From positions 2,560,001-2,624,000 of the forward strand of contig WPIO01000047.1 in NCBI GenBank assembly GCA_009760855.2: 64,000 nucleotides of DNA, given 5' to 3'. Shown in pieces: positions 45,673 to 57,664 of this stretch. This DNA comes from Cristatella mucedo. Its lineage: Eukaryota > Bryozoa > Phylactolaemata > Cristatellidae. The position numbers and the translations under genes were made by a program. The first letter of the stretch is position 1. Every line of letters starts with the position of its first letter. The notes below the pieces were generated by a model. That model did not search any database. It was given only the letters and a program-made list of their open reading frames with translations, and had not been told where the DNA came from.

Positions 45673-45675
45673 CTA

Positions 45676-45838
45676 ATGTGTGAACGACAGAGAAATACAG
45701 AGAGAGACAGAGAGAGAAAGACAGAGAGAAACAGAGAGAGAGACAGAGAGAGAGACAGTGAGAGACAAAGAGAGACAGAGAGAGACAGAGAGAGAAAGAC
45801 AGAGAGAAACGGAGAGAAACAGATAGAGACAGAGAGAA

Positions 45839-45879
<41 letters not shown>

Positions 45880-46176
45880 GAGAAACAGAGAGAGACAGAG
45901 TGATAAAGAGAGAGACAGAGAGAGAAAGAGAGAGACAGAGTGAGAGACAGAGAGAGACAGAGAGAGCGACAGAGAGAGACGGAGAGAGGCAGAGAGAGAG
46001 AGAGACAGAGAGAGACGAAAATAGACCGAGAGAGACACTGAGAGAGAGAGAGAGGGGGGGAGAGAGACATAGATAGACAGAAAGAGACAGAAAGAGAGAG
46101 AGAGAGACAGGGAGATACAGAGAGAGACAGAGAGAAACAGAGAGACACAGAGAAAGAGAGAGAAAGAGAGAGAAAG

Positions 46177-46247
<71 letters not shown>

Positions 46248-46423
46248 CAGAGAGAGACAGAGAGAGAAAGAGAGAGAGAGAGATAGAGTGAGAGAGAAAG
46301 AGTGAGAGAGAAAGAGTGAGAGAGAAAGAGTGAGAGAGAAAGAGTGAGAGAGACAGAGAGAGAGACAGAGAGAGGCAGAGAGAGAGATACAGAGAGAGCG
46401 ACAGAGAGAGAGAGAGACAGAGA

Positions 46424-46484
<61 letters not shown>

Positions 46485-46910
46485 AGAGAGAGACAGAGAG
46501 AGAGAGAGACAGGGAGAAAGAGAGACAGAGAGAGAGACAGAGGGAGAGAGAGACAGATAGAGAGAGACGGAGAGACAGAGTGACAGAGTGACAGAGAGAC
46601 AGAGAGACAGAGAGACAGAGAGACAGAGAGACAGAGAGACAGAGAGACAGAGAGACAGAGAGACAGAGACACAGAGACACAGAGACACAGAGAGACAGAG
46701 AGACAGAGAGACAGAGAGACAGAGACACAGAGACACAGAGACACAGAGACACAGAGACACAGAGACACAGAGACACAGAGACACAGAGAGACAGAGACAG
46801 AGACAGAGACAGAGACAGAGACAGAGACAGAGACAGAGACAGAGACAGAGGCAGAGACAGAGGCAGAGACAGAGACAGAGACAGAGTCAGAGTCAGAGTC
46901 AGAGACAGAG
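45676..46910. repeat. GA-rich satellite: (CAGAGAGA)n-type units grading into GACAGA and GACACA units
   Basis: Plus strand is nearly pure purine with periodic C. Irregular CAGAGAGAGA units to about 46580, regular ACAGAGAG to 46660, GACACA blocks at 46665-46790 and GACAGA units to 46905. Long stop-free frames on both strands are a by-product of the repeat, not genes. Confidence 0.9.
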
Positions 46911-47271
46911 GCGGGCAGAGGCGGGCAGAGGCGGGCAGAGGCGGGCAGAGGCGGGCAGAGGCGGGCAGAGGCGGGCAGAGGCGGGCAGAGGCGGGCAGAG
47001 GCGGGCAGAGGCGGGCAGAGGCGGGCAGAGGCGGGCAGAGGGGGGCAGAGGCGGGCAGAGGCGGGGAGAGGCGGGGCAGAGGCGGGCAGAGGCGGGCAGA
47101 GGCGGGCAGAGGCGGGCAGATGCGGGCAGAGGCGGGCAGAGGCGGGCAGAGGCGGGCAGAGGCGGGCAGAGGCGGGCAGAGGCGGGCAGAGGCGGGCAGA
47201 GGCGGGCAGAGGCGGGCAGAGGCGGGCAGAGGCGGGCAGAGGCGGGCAGAGGCGGGCAGAGGCGGGCAGAG
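46911..47271. repeat. 10-bp minisatellite GCGGGCAGAG, about 36 copies
   Basis: Nearly perfect tandem 10-mers with a few variants (a GGGGGCAGAG and an 11-bp unit near 47070). Because 10 is not a multiple of 3, every frame reads a 10-residue repeat such as RRAEAGRGGQ. No evidence of translation. Confidence 0.93.
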
Positions 47272-47553
47272 GCTGACCGACCGAGGCTGACCGACCGAGG
47301 CTGACCGACCGAGGCTGACCGACCGAGGCTGACCGACCGAGGCTGACCGACCGAGGCTGACCGACCGAGGCTGACCGACCGAGGCTGACCGACCGAGGCT
47401 GACCGACCGAGGCTGACCGACCGAGGCTGATCGACCGAGGCTGACCGACCGAGACTGACCGACCGAGACTGACCGACCGAGACTGACCGACCGAGACTGA
47501 CCGACCGAGACTGACCGACCGAGACTGACCGACCGAGACAGACCGACCGAGAC
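47272..47553. repeat. 14-bp minisatellite GCTGACCGACCGAG, about 20 copies
   Basis: About 13 GCTGACCGACCGAG units followed by six or seven ACTGACCGACCGAG units and decaying GACAGACCGACC ends. Contiguous with the 10-bp array. Confidence 0.92.
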
Positions 47554-47834
47554 AGACTGATGCATAGACAGGCAGACGGAGAAGGGAGAGACAGTGTAGG
47601 CTTTCTTCTCTCGGACCGCTGTAGAAATTTAATAACGTATTTTACGTGTAGACTTGTATGAATTTTGTATGGCAACAGGAAACTGTCAGCAACCGTCGGC
47701 ACAGGTAGAAAGGTTCAAACAGATCCAAAAGAAGATTTAGCTAAGGTGCCTACTTCGTTTCTTTTCAAATGCCGTCATTATAGGATCGAGTCTTTACAAT
47801 ATTTACTAGTGATTTTCATGATTTGACAATGTAC

Positions 47835-48195
47835 TGAACGGCTGTACCAGTTAAACACTCCTCGTATTGACAATTCTTCTAAGTACAATAAATTACCTGT
47901 TTACTTCCTCAACTTGAAAACCGTAGGTGACAAATAGTTTCGCTCTGAAGCTCTCAAGCTGTGGAACAACCTTCTGCAATTCAATGACAGCATCTACTTT
48001 CCTGCTTCCGACAGTGCCATTTCCTTCCCAGCTGCTCTATGCTGCTACTTTTGCGCTTCGCATTGCCTCAACTAATCTCCTGATACGGCTATAGTTCTCA
48101 CTTTCTCGTTTTGCGTGAGGTGAAGTATTTTGGCTAACGAAAGCACACTGAAAGCCGTATAGGGTTTTAGTGCGCTATACAAGACTGATCAGCAT
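47835..48195 (+). mobile_element. LINE family B 3' fragment B9
   Basis: Follows the family B C-terminal and UTR pattern (ACAATAAATTACCTGTTTAC; CTGCTCTATGCTGCTACTTTTGC; CGTGAGGTGAAGTATTTTGGCT). Decayed. Confidence 0.6.
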
Positions 48196-48199
48196 AACA

Positions 48200-49670
48200 C
48201 GGACATAGTCTTTTTAGCTATGCCGAGTAACGGATTGGAGTAAAATTAAATTTCTCAAAATTGTTCGAACTTAACATGTCATTTTTAAAATATTTGGATT
48301 TTTTAGATGTACAGAGGAATATCTTAGGGCAGTACAGCTACTGATACGATGCGTAATCCGATTGAAAACTCTAAGATACTGATAGTTTCCCTCGCTTTCA
48401 ACCGATTCCCTTGCAATATGCTGTTCAACGAATACACTGAGCTAATATGCTTCAGTTTTTCTGAGATATGCAATAAATTGCGGCCGATCTTCCCAGAGCT
48501 CGAATGGGCTCAAGCAACTCAAGTCTATTTAATGCATCTATTTATGAGGTGCCATTTTGGATAGTCAAGCTCATTACTTAGGCTGCACTAGTCAACCAAC
48601 TGAGACGTAACATCGTCTTCATTCTAGACGGTGTACATAAATGTTATTACGAAAGCTTTCCATAAAATATTGGCTCTTGTAAAAGCCAGTCTTCAAAGCA
48701 AAATAAGCAAAGCAAGTTTATTTATGGACAAAGTTATATTCACCTGCTTATCAAATATCAACGGATATGACGAGCATATATTTTACCATATCTACCTGTA
48801 ATCTAAAAAAAAAAAATGCAACTTTATGCTAAGGAGCTGCTGTTAGTAAAAAGTGAAAGCGAAGGCGGTTTTTGGTATGCAGTCAACAGTAAGCACGTAA
48901 CACACGCAAACAAGTTTGAATCACGGTTGATTGTGAAGGACAATTGATGAAGTAAGTGAACTCGAACTACCAAAAATTAACAATTCGATTACACGTGCAC
49001 GATTCGGCACCCTGAGAATATATGCATTTGCGCAGTAATTTCAGGAGTGAGTGCAAACCGTGAGTTCCCGTAACACAAGATTTATCACAGTGAGCCTTGC
49101 AGCAAAATAAGTGTGCAGCGTACCTATTGTCGAGAGAGAAACTGCTGGCACAAAGAGGATAAAACTGATGAAAACAGCTGTTAAGCCTGTGATAGTTTAT
49201 TACTCTAGTTTATTTATAAGTTCATTTAGGCAAATGTTAATGCAATTGTAATGGATGCCAATTTTAGTAACACTAGCCTCACAAAAAAAGGGCTCTTCAA
49301 AAGGTCAAGTGCCCTCATTCATCATACGACAGAAGGTTTTCCTGAGAGAGAAATGCATCCTACCGGACTACAAGATGGAGCTTTAAGTCAATGTGCATGA
49401 AATCAGCAGGAAAGAGGGAAGTTGCAATTCCAGTGCCAGTGTCAAGAGTAATTGCATTGAGTTCTAGAACATCCGGGTGAAAATTAGTCCCTCTAATAAA
49501 CCTGTATTAATCTCCTGAAACTCTCGAACTTGTATAATCAAGCCGGAAGTAACTTCATATAATTATGCTCACAGGGTCATTAGTGATGGGAATCAGGTTC
49601 GAACTAATTGAGCATTAGTGTAATCGATTTTGTGACTGCCGGTTGTGATAACTCCTGTACAGATGATCAA
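48200..49670. other. Unassigned sequence
   Basis: A 71-codon frame at 48349-48564 has no domain or clear splice pair. Nothing else seen. Confidence 0.4.
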
Positions 49671-49674
49671 CCGT

Positions 49675-49776
49675 TCGATCATGTTTCCCGTGCAGCAATT
49701 TTAAAGCGAGTTGAGAGAGATTGAGTTTTCTGTGGGTGCTTTATTGAATGCATTATTATTATTTTTATTATTAAAA
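49675..49776 (+). mobile_element. LINE family A tail fragment A17
   Basis: TTAAAGCGAGTTGAGAGAGATTGAG...GGGTGCTTTATTGAATGCATT and a TTATTATTATTTTTATTATTA tail. About 100 bp. Confidence 0.65.
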
Positions 49777-50303
49777 CTCAAATAACCCCATCTCTTGTTT
49801 CTTTCTATCTTTTATTGTATTGTTAAACTGCACAATAGTTTAGTTATTTTAACTTTCAGTTGTACAATAAACATTTACTTTTTTTAAGGGACCGAAACCG
49901 TATTCCTAGGAGGACACGATCGAAGCTTATTGAATATTGAATACCCTAACTTAGAAGGAGCTATGCTCTTGATACTAATGATACAGTATTAAATTTTATT
50001 AACAACGATCATTTTGGAAGCCAGAGTTTAATTTTACAGCATTTCCACTCGTTAGTTAATATTACAAACTAATGAATGCTGCATCATTTCAACCGATGCA
50101 GTTGAAAGATTACTGGTCTTCGATCCGGAGCCGGGCCAAAGGGAATGGCTTCGTTTCCTCCAAGAAAATGATGCTTTTGTACTCCTTGGATCAAGGTAAA
50201 GAGTAAAAAAGCTGACACCAAGCGTGACAAATGTTTATTAAAATGCTATTGGCACGACATGTTTTCTCTAATGGACAATCGAGCTTGTCTTTCTACGTTA
50301 TAG

Positions 50304-50442
50304 AGATAAATTGCTTAACGTAAGTGTGGGAGAATTGAAAGCCACGTCGGAGGTTGCTCTGCCAGTCGACGCTGGACGCATGGCCAAAGGCCTGTTTGGA
50401 TGCTCCCATCTTATGCACACGATAGGGGCTGGAGTATCGCAG
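50304..50442 (+). CDS. Candidate exon, possibly N-terminal sema domain
   Basis: TCTTTCTACGTTATAG then A + 46 open codons then TCGCAG|GTAAGG, a strong donor. The peptide begins DKLLNVSVGELKATSE, where LNVSV followed by a Leu two residues later recalls the strand (YN(I/L)SL..L) of an N-terminal sema blade. The expected Trp and second Cys of that blade are missing. It lies upstream and on the same strand as the four firm semaphorin exons. It ends in phase 0; the exon joining it to 52992 (which must end in phase 1) was not found. Confidence 0.35.
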
Positions 50443-50714
50443 GTAAGGACGCCGTGTGAACTTTGTAATGGCTACATTCATCTTTTGAGTCGTTCCCGTG
50501 CAGTATAAGCTGTGATCTTTACCTAGTCATGTCAAACTTTCCTAGTGCGAAAACAACTACATTCGGACTTTCATTCCATTATCGAGCGAAGAGAGTATAG
50601 TATGTGGGAGCAATGCTGGACAGGCTTCCTGTGAGACTCTCGTATACAATTCCTTGGAGGTGAGTTATGCACCAAGTAAAATTGCTAGGACCCGATCAAT
50701 AGAAGCCAAAAACT

Positions 50715-51180
50715 TTCGCTGGCAAATGTTTGCTCACCTGGCTTGTCTCCTGCATGCTTAGCTGAACTGTTGCACTTGTTTCAGCCTACTCGTGCCCTCA
50801 GGTCATATGGACAATAAGTCAACTGTTACAAGCATCCAACTAAAGACCATTGGCAACAGGAGAATTTGTTCTGCCGGTCCTATATTTCGGAACTCGTTTT
50901 CACTATTCTTAAGCAACGACAACTGCTCTGCTGCTGCCGACTATGGCACCTAATTTTCAGCCGTGCTGAGCTGCTACTTCAATGCTACCCAAAATTTCAG
51001 CTTCTCTCCTGTTTCTGCTATCCTTCTCACATGCTCTTTCTTGAGTGGGATAAAGTCTGCTGGCTAAAGAATGTGTACCGAAAGTCACTTGGGATATGAG
51101 TCAGCTGTACACAACTCTCCTGCCTAACAACCACGTAGCCTTTGGGGCTTTGTGGAGCTACTGGCAGAGATACATTGCAT
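50715..51180 (+). mobile_element. LINE family B 3' fragment B10
   Basis: CTTAGCTGAACTGTTGCACTTGTTTCAGCC encodes LAELLHLFQP, followed by the usual C-terminus and UTR to GGCAGAGATACATTGCATTA. Lies in the presumed semaphorin intron. Confidence 0.65.
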
Positions 51181-51679
51181 TAGTTTATTTCATTGCATTA
51201 CTTAGCTATGCAGAGAAAGATTTAATTAGATATAATTAAGTTCAAAAGAACTGAGAAATATGAACGAGTATGCCCAGGAAAAATGTAAGTTGGTAAAATA
51301 AATTGCATTAACTGGCTTTCATAAACGTATGTTGAAACATAAACTCATACACTTATATTGTTTAAAATGTGTACTATATAGCTGTCAAGGTACGGAAATT
51401 ATTTCTTGGCTTAATGATCTTCTATTGCTAGATAAATGACTTTGAAATTTTTAAAACAGTTTTAGCATTACAATTTAAAAAAGCTTTGAAACAATTCTGA
51501 GAGCACTCATGTACAGCCCGTTGGAAAAAATCCCACTTCAATAGAAAGCTTTTTCTTTAATCGGAGTCATGCTAGCTTAGCGAGTAGCTAGTAAGCTAGT
51601 TTCATCGCCATGTAATGTGAACAATGTTGGTGCCATCAAAATTGGATGTGAGTAATATTGTGAGAGTGTGACACGCTGG

Positions 51680-51960
51680 AAAGCAGCAGCTGCTGCTGCT
51701 GTTGCTGCTGCTGTTACTGCAGCTGTTACTTTTGTTGGTGCTGGTGCTACTAGTGCTGGTGATAGTAATAGTGCTGGTGCTGGTGCTGCTGCTGCTGGTG
51801 ATGGTGTGCTGGTGCTGCTGCTGCTGGTGATGGGGCTACTGGTGCTGGTGCTGGTGCTGCTCATGCATCCAGGTCTGCTGTGGCTGCTGTGAGAGCTGGA
51901 GCTGCTGCTGGTACTGGTGCTTTTGTCGCAGGTGCTTCTGAAGCTGCTAGTACTACTGCT
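51680..51960. repeat. GCT/GGTGCT trinucleotide-rich tract
   Basis: About 280 bp of GCT, GTT, ACT and GGT triplets. Plus reading gives Ala/Gly-rich then Leu/Val-rich runs, minus gives Ser/Thr/Ala/Pro-rich. Open on both strands but low complexity, with no supporting exon structure. Confidence 0.75.
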
Positions 51961-51964
51961 CTTG

Positions 51965-52985
51965 AGATGAGTGATAATAAAGAAAGGCAGAGTGAGAGAA
52001 AGGAGGAGAGAAAAATATAATGCTCGCTTGGCTGCACTGTATATGGAGACTGCATTATTATCGATTCAAGTAAGAACACAACAAAAATTTTGATTGAAAT
52101 TTTGAGCAGGCTACGACTAAATTATAGAATTACTGCATTTATAAAAGACCTGGCGGTAATATTGAGGAACAATCATTTGCTAGGTGGATCTATTGTGGTC
52201 CATGGTCGGATAGAGTTTGAGTATGAGCAACGCTTGTATACAGTTGCTGTAACCCAGGTAGACTTAGGCTGAGGAATTAGGGAAGACAAAGGCTTTCACC
52301 CCGGCATCCCGTGTTCCAGACGTCAAATACCAATATGTCACTTTGCCATATTACTAGAACATATTTGCGTAAAGCAAACAGATGTGTTATTCAACAACCA
52401 AATTTATGCAGCCACGTAAGACCAATGGTGGCTACCACACTCCTGAAATGGACAAAAACAATTCTGCTGCATGACTTTAATCGACGACAAAAGTGGATAA
52501 GTTATTTGATCTTACTGCTTGTCTAAGAGCAAGTGAAGCAGTTGGCTCACGATTTCTGCAAGAAAGCTTCAGGGTATCATCACACCATCTTCGGTCCTTC
52601 TATATCTTTGAGTTTTTCGGCCTTTTGTCCAATGACTGCCATGCCAAGGAATGCCGTCTGACCAGCTCGACTGAGCTGGATGATTTGTCTGTAGGCCGAC
52701 TTTCCACGCTCCTACTGCTCCCTCCTCCCCCCGCCCCTTACTATAGAATACCACTTCAACAAGCCCTGCTACAACAGGGTCGCGAAGAGTTTTACTTGCA
52801 CTTTTTAATTAGGAGCTACGTTTCAGGAACGCTGGATGGTAAATTTGAGCAGAATCGACTGGCTAATGGAAAAAAGCACTTACTATGCACCACCACTTCC
52901 TTGGTTTAATTCTACTGTTTTTGTCACAGGTAGGTCTATGAGCACTTTGCTAAGAGTACAAGTGTATTAATTATTTTTGCATCGC
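51965..52985. other. Presumed semaphorin intron; weak exon-like pieces
   Basis: Several open stretches with AG or GT ends (for example GCCAC|GTAAGA near 52415 and a pyrimidine-rich CTTACTATAG near 52746) could be exons, but none gave a phase-consistent semaphorin match. Confidence 0.3.
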
Positions 52986-52991
52986 TCTTAG

Positions 52992-53177
52992 TTCATGAAG
53001 ACGGGCTGGAGTATTTTGTAGGCCCCGGACTGTCTGCTTATTTTGGAGGCTGCGTAATAGACTACACACGATTATTCAAGTGTCTCATTTATCGGGCATC
53101 TTGGAATAAATCAATGCCCTCTATACGTACTGGAGACGAGTCACTAAGCATAACTCGTTTCATATCATATGATCACG
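52992..53177 (+). CDS. Semaphorin-like gene, sema-domain exon A
   Basis: Bounded by TCGCTCTTAG and a GTATGT donor; contributes 2 nt, 61 codons and 1 nt. The peptide EDGLEYFVGPGLSAYFGG corresponds to the conserved sema-domain strand (D)G.LY.GT..DF.G..., and VIDYTRLFK to its continuation (P.IYR). MPSIRTGDESLSITRFIS matches the IRTEQ.D...L..P.F(I/V) region. The next exon continues in phase with the F(I/V)SS strand. Family role: extracellular seven-bladed propeller that binds plexins in axon and cell guidance. Confidence 0.7.
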
Positions 53178-53179
53178 GT

Positions 53180-54590
53180 ATGTGCTACTCAGCGTTATTT
53201 TCTTTTGAAAACGTATACTAACGCATAGAACTATAAGTAATTACAAGCTAATTAAATTTTTCTTTTATATAAATTTGTCTAACCAACCTGAAGTCGTTTG
53301 GAAGCCGAACTTATCGATCCATTATATCTAAAGTTTGGAGATCTTTTGAGAACTAATACAATATCCCTAACAATTTACGGATAAAGGACAGACGTTGGAA
53401 CTTATTTAAATAAATACATCTATATTTTTTATTTAAAAACTAATTTACGATTTGGTTGAATCTTCCTGGGCACCTTAAGTTATATGCTGACAAAAATAGT
53501 TCTCCATCTTCAATTGAACTGGCAGTTAGTTCCATCGCATTCGAAGCAGGTGGAAAGATAATTCATATTTGGCTGTATTGAAAAATGTATACTTATAATT
53601 CTTTTAAGTGTAAAATTTATTTTAGGTTAAAACACCGATTTTGTCTCAGGTTGAGCTCATTTTTTAATTTTTATCATATTGTAAAAATACTAATAAAGTG
53701 CTAAATTTTATGAAATTTTAAGACATTTGACGATCGTTTGACGATAAGACATTTGAGTTATTATTTCAGTGGACGTTTGGATTTGTCTTCTGCAAAGTCT
53801 TCAATCAGTACTGCTGGCTAATTGAGATCTAGAAAAGCTGAACTGAAGCTAATCCTGAAATATAACAAATCCCCACTCTACTTCATGCTTTGGAATTTAA
53901 TATGAACGGTACATGTATCAAATGCACCTAAACATTGGTATCCAGTAGGAGAAAGGCACAGCTAAGTCTCTTCTATTCCTCACTGCATTGTCTGTGTCAG
54001 TGTGAACTGAGCTTTGGCAAACTAAGCATCTGATATTAAAAATGATTAATTGTCACGCTCACTTTCCAGGATAACCAATGCCACTTAGTTCTGGAATTAC
54101 TCTCAATAAATAATTTATTAATGAGTTTATTTAAAATGCGCTAGTTTTCCATTGAATTTCATGCCGTTATACAATTGGTGCCGTTTTAATCATTGTGTTG
54201 TGTTTATGCTATTAGAATTATTTCTGTTACCACCCATAAATCATCTCATCAAAGAAAAAATTCGTGCATATTGACTTTTGTGTGTTCTCCCTGACTCTTT
54301 GTGTAGATTTTCCTTCACAAAACTGTTGCTCTTATTTTATAAATTTCGCTGTAAGTATTATAATTGAAGTTAAGAGCTCTTCCTCAACTGACTTTTTGGA
54401 TAGCTCTGAAGGCTCACTACAGGATAGCCCACACGTCGGATTGAGGACCGCATATGATACCTTTTGAAAGGGAGTTAGATTCCTACTTTTTGACAGGAAT
54501 TACAAAGGCAGCTTATATTTCCTAGATGTATTTTTATGTTTTCATCCGTAAGGGCCCCTATTTAACATAATGAAATTTTATTGGACTTTT
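53180..54590. other. Semaphorin intron A-B
   Basis: AT-rich, no repeat or other exon recognised. Confidence 0.5.
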
Positions 54591-54596
54591 CTGTAG

Positions 54597-54905
54597 GAAT
54601 ACCAACAGACAGCCGCATATATCCGAACTTTATTTCATCATTTGAAACGGAAAATCACTTGTATTGGATATTTACGGAAGTTTCCTACGAACTTATTCCG
54701 TTTCTCTACAAGAGCGTTTCAAGGATTGCCCGCGCATGCAAAGATGACATGTCGAACGATGATCTTTGGCAATATGATCAATCAATGCTGTTTGCAACTC
54801 TATTTAAAGCAACATTGGAATGCTCCGTCCCAGGAAAATTTATTCACACTGATTTAAACACGATTGATACAGCTGGGTATCATACCTTTTACTTTGATGA
54901 GATTG
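54597..54905 (+). CDS. Semaphorin-like gene, sema-domain exon B (diagnostic exon)
   Basis: Starts after TTTTCTGTAG and ends ATTG|GTAAAC: 2 nt, 102 codons, 1 nt, in phase with exon A. Residues follow the most conserved semaphorin stretch: NFISSFETENHLYWIFTE (family FVSS.....FYFFFRE), YKSVSRIARACKDD (YSRVARVCK.D, with the conserved Cys), then ATLFKATLECSVPGKF (TF.KARL.CSVPG) and TFYFDEI (FYFNEIQ). The usual W at the start of the WT.F.KARL block is not evident, and an insertion separates VPG from FYFDEI. Divergent but unmistakable. Confidence 0.85.
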
Positions 54906-54909
54906 GTAA

Positions 54910-57035
54910 ACTACCACGCCAGTTTTCATTATTTGTTTCATTTTTCAGTGCAGAAATGGCTCGACAAATACCATTAGTCACTATATCTTTACCTCTGAGC
55001 TCTAACTAGACCAATGGTTAGAAGGACACATGAAACTGCTTTGAATTAATTTATATTGCCAAACATGCTTCCAACACATTGTGACTGGCCTTATAAAATG
55101 TTGACGGAGTTTGTTTCGTCTCAATTAGGTTATTCAATACTATACGTTTTGCAAATAATTTGCAGTGCTGCAGAGAAACTAAACAAGCTGAGGAAACGTA
55201 TATATCACTTGTCTTAAACATCTCTCGAATATTATCGTCTCTCTGAGGCGTTGGGAGCCCAGAGGGTTTTATTCACATGTCAGTTTTATAACTCAGACAG
55301 CAGATGCCAAATATCATTGCTCATCAAATGAGCTTTTACACTACAGCAATCTCCAAGTATCCGGTTTACGTTCAATTCAGTTCTCAATTTCTAAATCCCC
55401 TCATGCTAATTTGTTTGGTAAAATTAACCAGGCAATATGCTCGAATTCTTTCCTGTCCTCCAGCCTCACAAAATTCTTCACATTCAATCACGCAGAAGTA
55501 GCCCATCTTCATTTTTCAGAGTAGCAACATTTCGCAAAACGAATGAGGATCAAACAAACTTACTATCTGTGGCATACATAGTGATACACAGAAACATAAA
55601 AACTCCTTTTCTCCCAACTGCCTTAGCCAGCATACATTTTTTTACTTCTACCAGAAATTTGGATGTTCCTGAACCATCACTTTTCACAGGATGAACTCAT
55701 CAGCTTCAAAGTTTTCTTGTGTTTTCTATGCACTTAACATTGCGAAATTAAATTCAACTTACATAAGGATATCGTGAAAGCTTGTCCAGGAACTCACGAA
55801 ATTCTGAATTTACTAGTACAACTTGCTTGTACGTGGTAGTACTTCCAAAGATTCCCTTGATGCAATTGCAGCAAATTTGAAACGCTGAAACTAAGCTCTT
55901 TCTCGCGAACTATAAATTTGCCACATTACATAACTCTTCTCAAATCAGCACAGGCTAATAATCTATAGAGTATCTTATTCAAGGTTGTGTCACCCACCAT
56001 AGGTTCTTCCATTCTTACTTTTCAGCCTAACTAACTCCAGGTACATTTCAAGGAGACACTGATATCATAGTTTTAGCAATCGAAGAATCTTAGGGGCCAC
56101 ATTTCGAAAGACGAACATCACTGTAGTGGTGTCAGTGGGTTTGACCATTTCCATGTGAATGGAAACCATTACAAAATAATTGGAAAACCACGTCTAACTC
56201 AAATGTAAACAAAATACCTAAAAGTAAAAAAATACCGACCTTTTAATTTTTTATACGACTTATGAAATAACTTTCTTTTTAATCTTGATGCATCCTGGTA
56301 CACGCTTGCAGCTCATAAATGGAAGTTATTGTAGTTATTAGTGTCAATTTTAGGTTAGATTTGTGTCTGATAACTTAAATGTCTTGAAAAAATACTTGGA
56401 TTAAGCTTAAATTTAAAGTTTTATTTCAGGCTCACTTGTCCACTACTGCATTAGTCCCATACTGGTTTCCAGGTAGAAACGTTGAAAACATTTATTGATT
56501 GCATGTATATTGCTGGGACTAAACCATTAGAAGCTTCATACTACGCGCTAACATCCTTTATTTCGGAGGTTTCATGAATCTCGTTCACTTACAGCCAGTT
56601 ATCCCATGCTCTTGCTATGCCTGTGACTATTTTCAATCAATATTTATAACCATCTCACATCACGCTGAAGTGCAATATAATTTTAACCCCCCTAGGATGC
56701 CACTAGTCCAAAATGTTCTTCTGCTTCAATGTTAATAAGATGAGAGTTTATATCAGATAAATAGACCACACAGACTACTTGGTCTGACTTCAGCTAACGA
56801 TTTTCCTCCAAATTTAAGCTCTGCTAATGTAAGCTATTTGGAGTAGCTGCTAATCTAAAGATTTTCTATATTTACTTTTTTTGCATTGCAAAACTAAATA
56901 TCTGTGTTCAGTTTCAGGAACAAAATCAAGGAAATGCTTAATGAGCGACAATATTTTTGGGATTATTTAGACAAAATATTGTATCACGTTTAGTAGACAT
57001 TTTGCTGATGCACCGTCATTTTTCTCATTTGCATT
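54910..57035. other. Semaphorin intron B-C, 5' part
   Basis: AT-rich. A weak LINE A tail-like stretch lies near 55866-55915 (GCAGCAAATTTGAAACGCTG). No other exon supported. Confidence 0.4.
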
Positions 57036-57039
57036 TGCA

Positions 57040-57288
57040 GTTTATTTGTTCCGGTGATTCACCTTGTATATACTAATGCCTGCTGACACTATGTATGATG
57101 CCACTAATCACATTTGCATGCTGACACCGTACATATCAACCGTAACTCTGCTATTCTTCTTGTTTATTGAGCATGCTACCACTAACCGCTCAATAGTTTA
57201 TCCTTTGCCGCAAATTTAAAGCGCCTGGAAAGAGTCGAGTACTCTGATGGTGCGTTATCGAGTGTGTTATTATTATTTTATTATTATT
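57040..57288 (+). mobile_element. LINE family A 3' fragment A18
   Basis: 3' UTR, stem-loop (AAAGCGCCTGGAAAGAG...) and TTATTATTATT tail, ending less than 300 bp before semaphorin exon C, so within its intron. Confidence 0.75.
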
Positions 57289-57574
57289 AGTCATTAGGTT
57301 CGTAGAAAAAACCAGCACGATATGTTAATTTGACCACGATTGTGCAGCTTCTTGAATGCATATCCGTCAAGGCAAATAAAATTAAACTATATTGAAGCTC
57401 GTTACCTTCACCACAGATAGAAGAAGGTACAAAGATGAAGCAATTATTTTGAGAAATCCCTGAATACTTGCTCCCTTTTAAAGTGTGCAGCTCGTGGGAT
57501 CCCATATGCAACTCATTGCATGTTTAAACTGCTTAATAATAACAAAAATGGCCGCTCGATGATCTCATTTCCAG

Positions 57575-57662
57575 TGGGTGCTTCGATACTGGGCACTGGG
57601 AGTGTATATACGGATGGAAGCCAGAAGCAGCAGATGATGTATGGAGTATTTAATACTCACAG
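57575..57662 (+). CDS. Semaphorin-like gene, sema-domain exon C
   Basis: Short 88-nt exon between CTCATTTCCAG and CACAG|GTAAGT. It adds 2 nt, 28 codons and 2 nt, in phase with exons B and D. It ends QQMMYGVFNTH, matching the invariant sema strand LIYGVF.T before the NSI..SAVCAF block that exon D supplies. Three consecutive phase matches with a split conserved motif make this call strong despite the small size. Confidence 0.8.
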
Positions 57663-57664
57663 GT

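Noticed and set aside
46911-47553. CRISPR array
   Set aside because: Units of 10 and 14 bp are contiguous without spacers, and the DNA is eukaryotic; a minisatellite.
45482-47702. Stop-free frames of 240 to 630 codons on both strands
   Set aside because: They are translations of the tandem satellites (Ser/Leu, Arg/Glu/Thr and Arg/Gly/Ala strings); only the non-repetitive end at 45539-45672 merits separate treatment.
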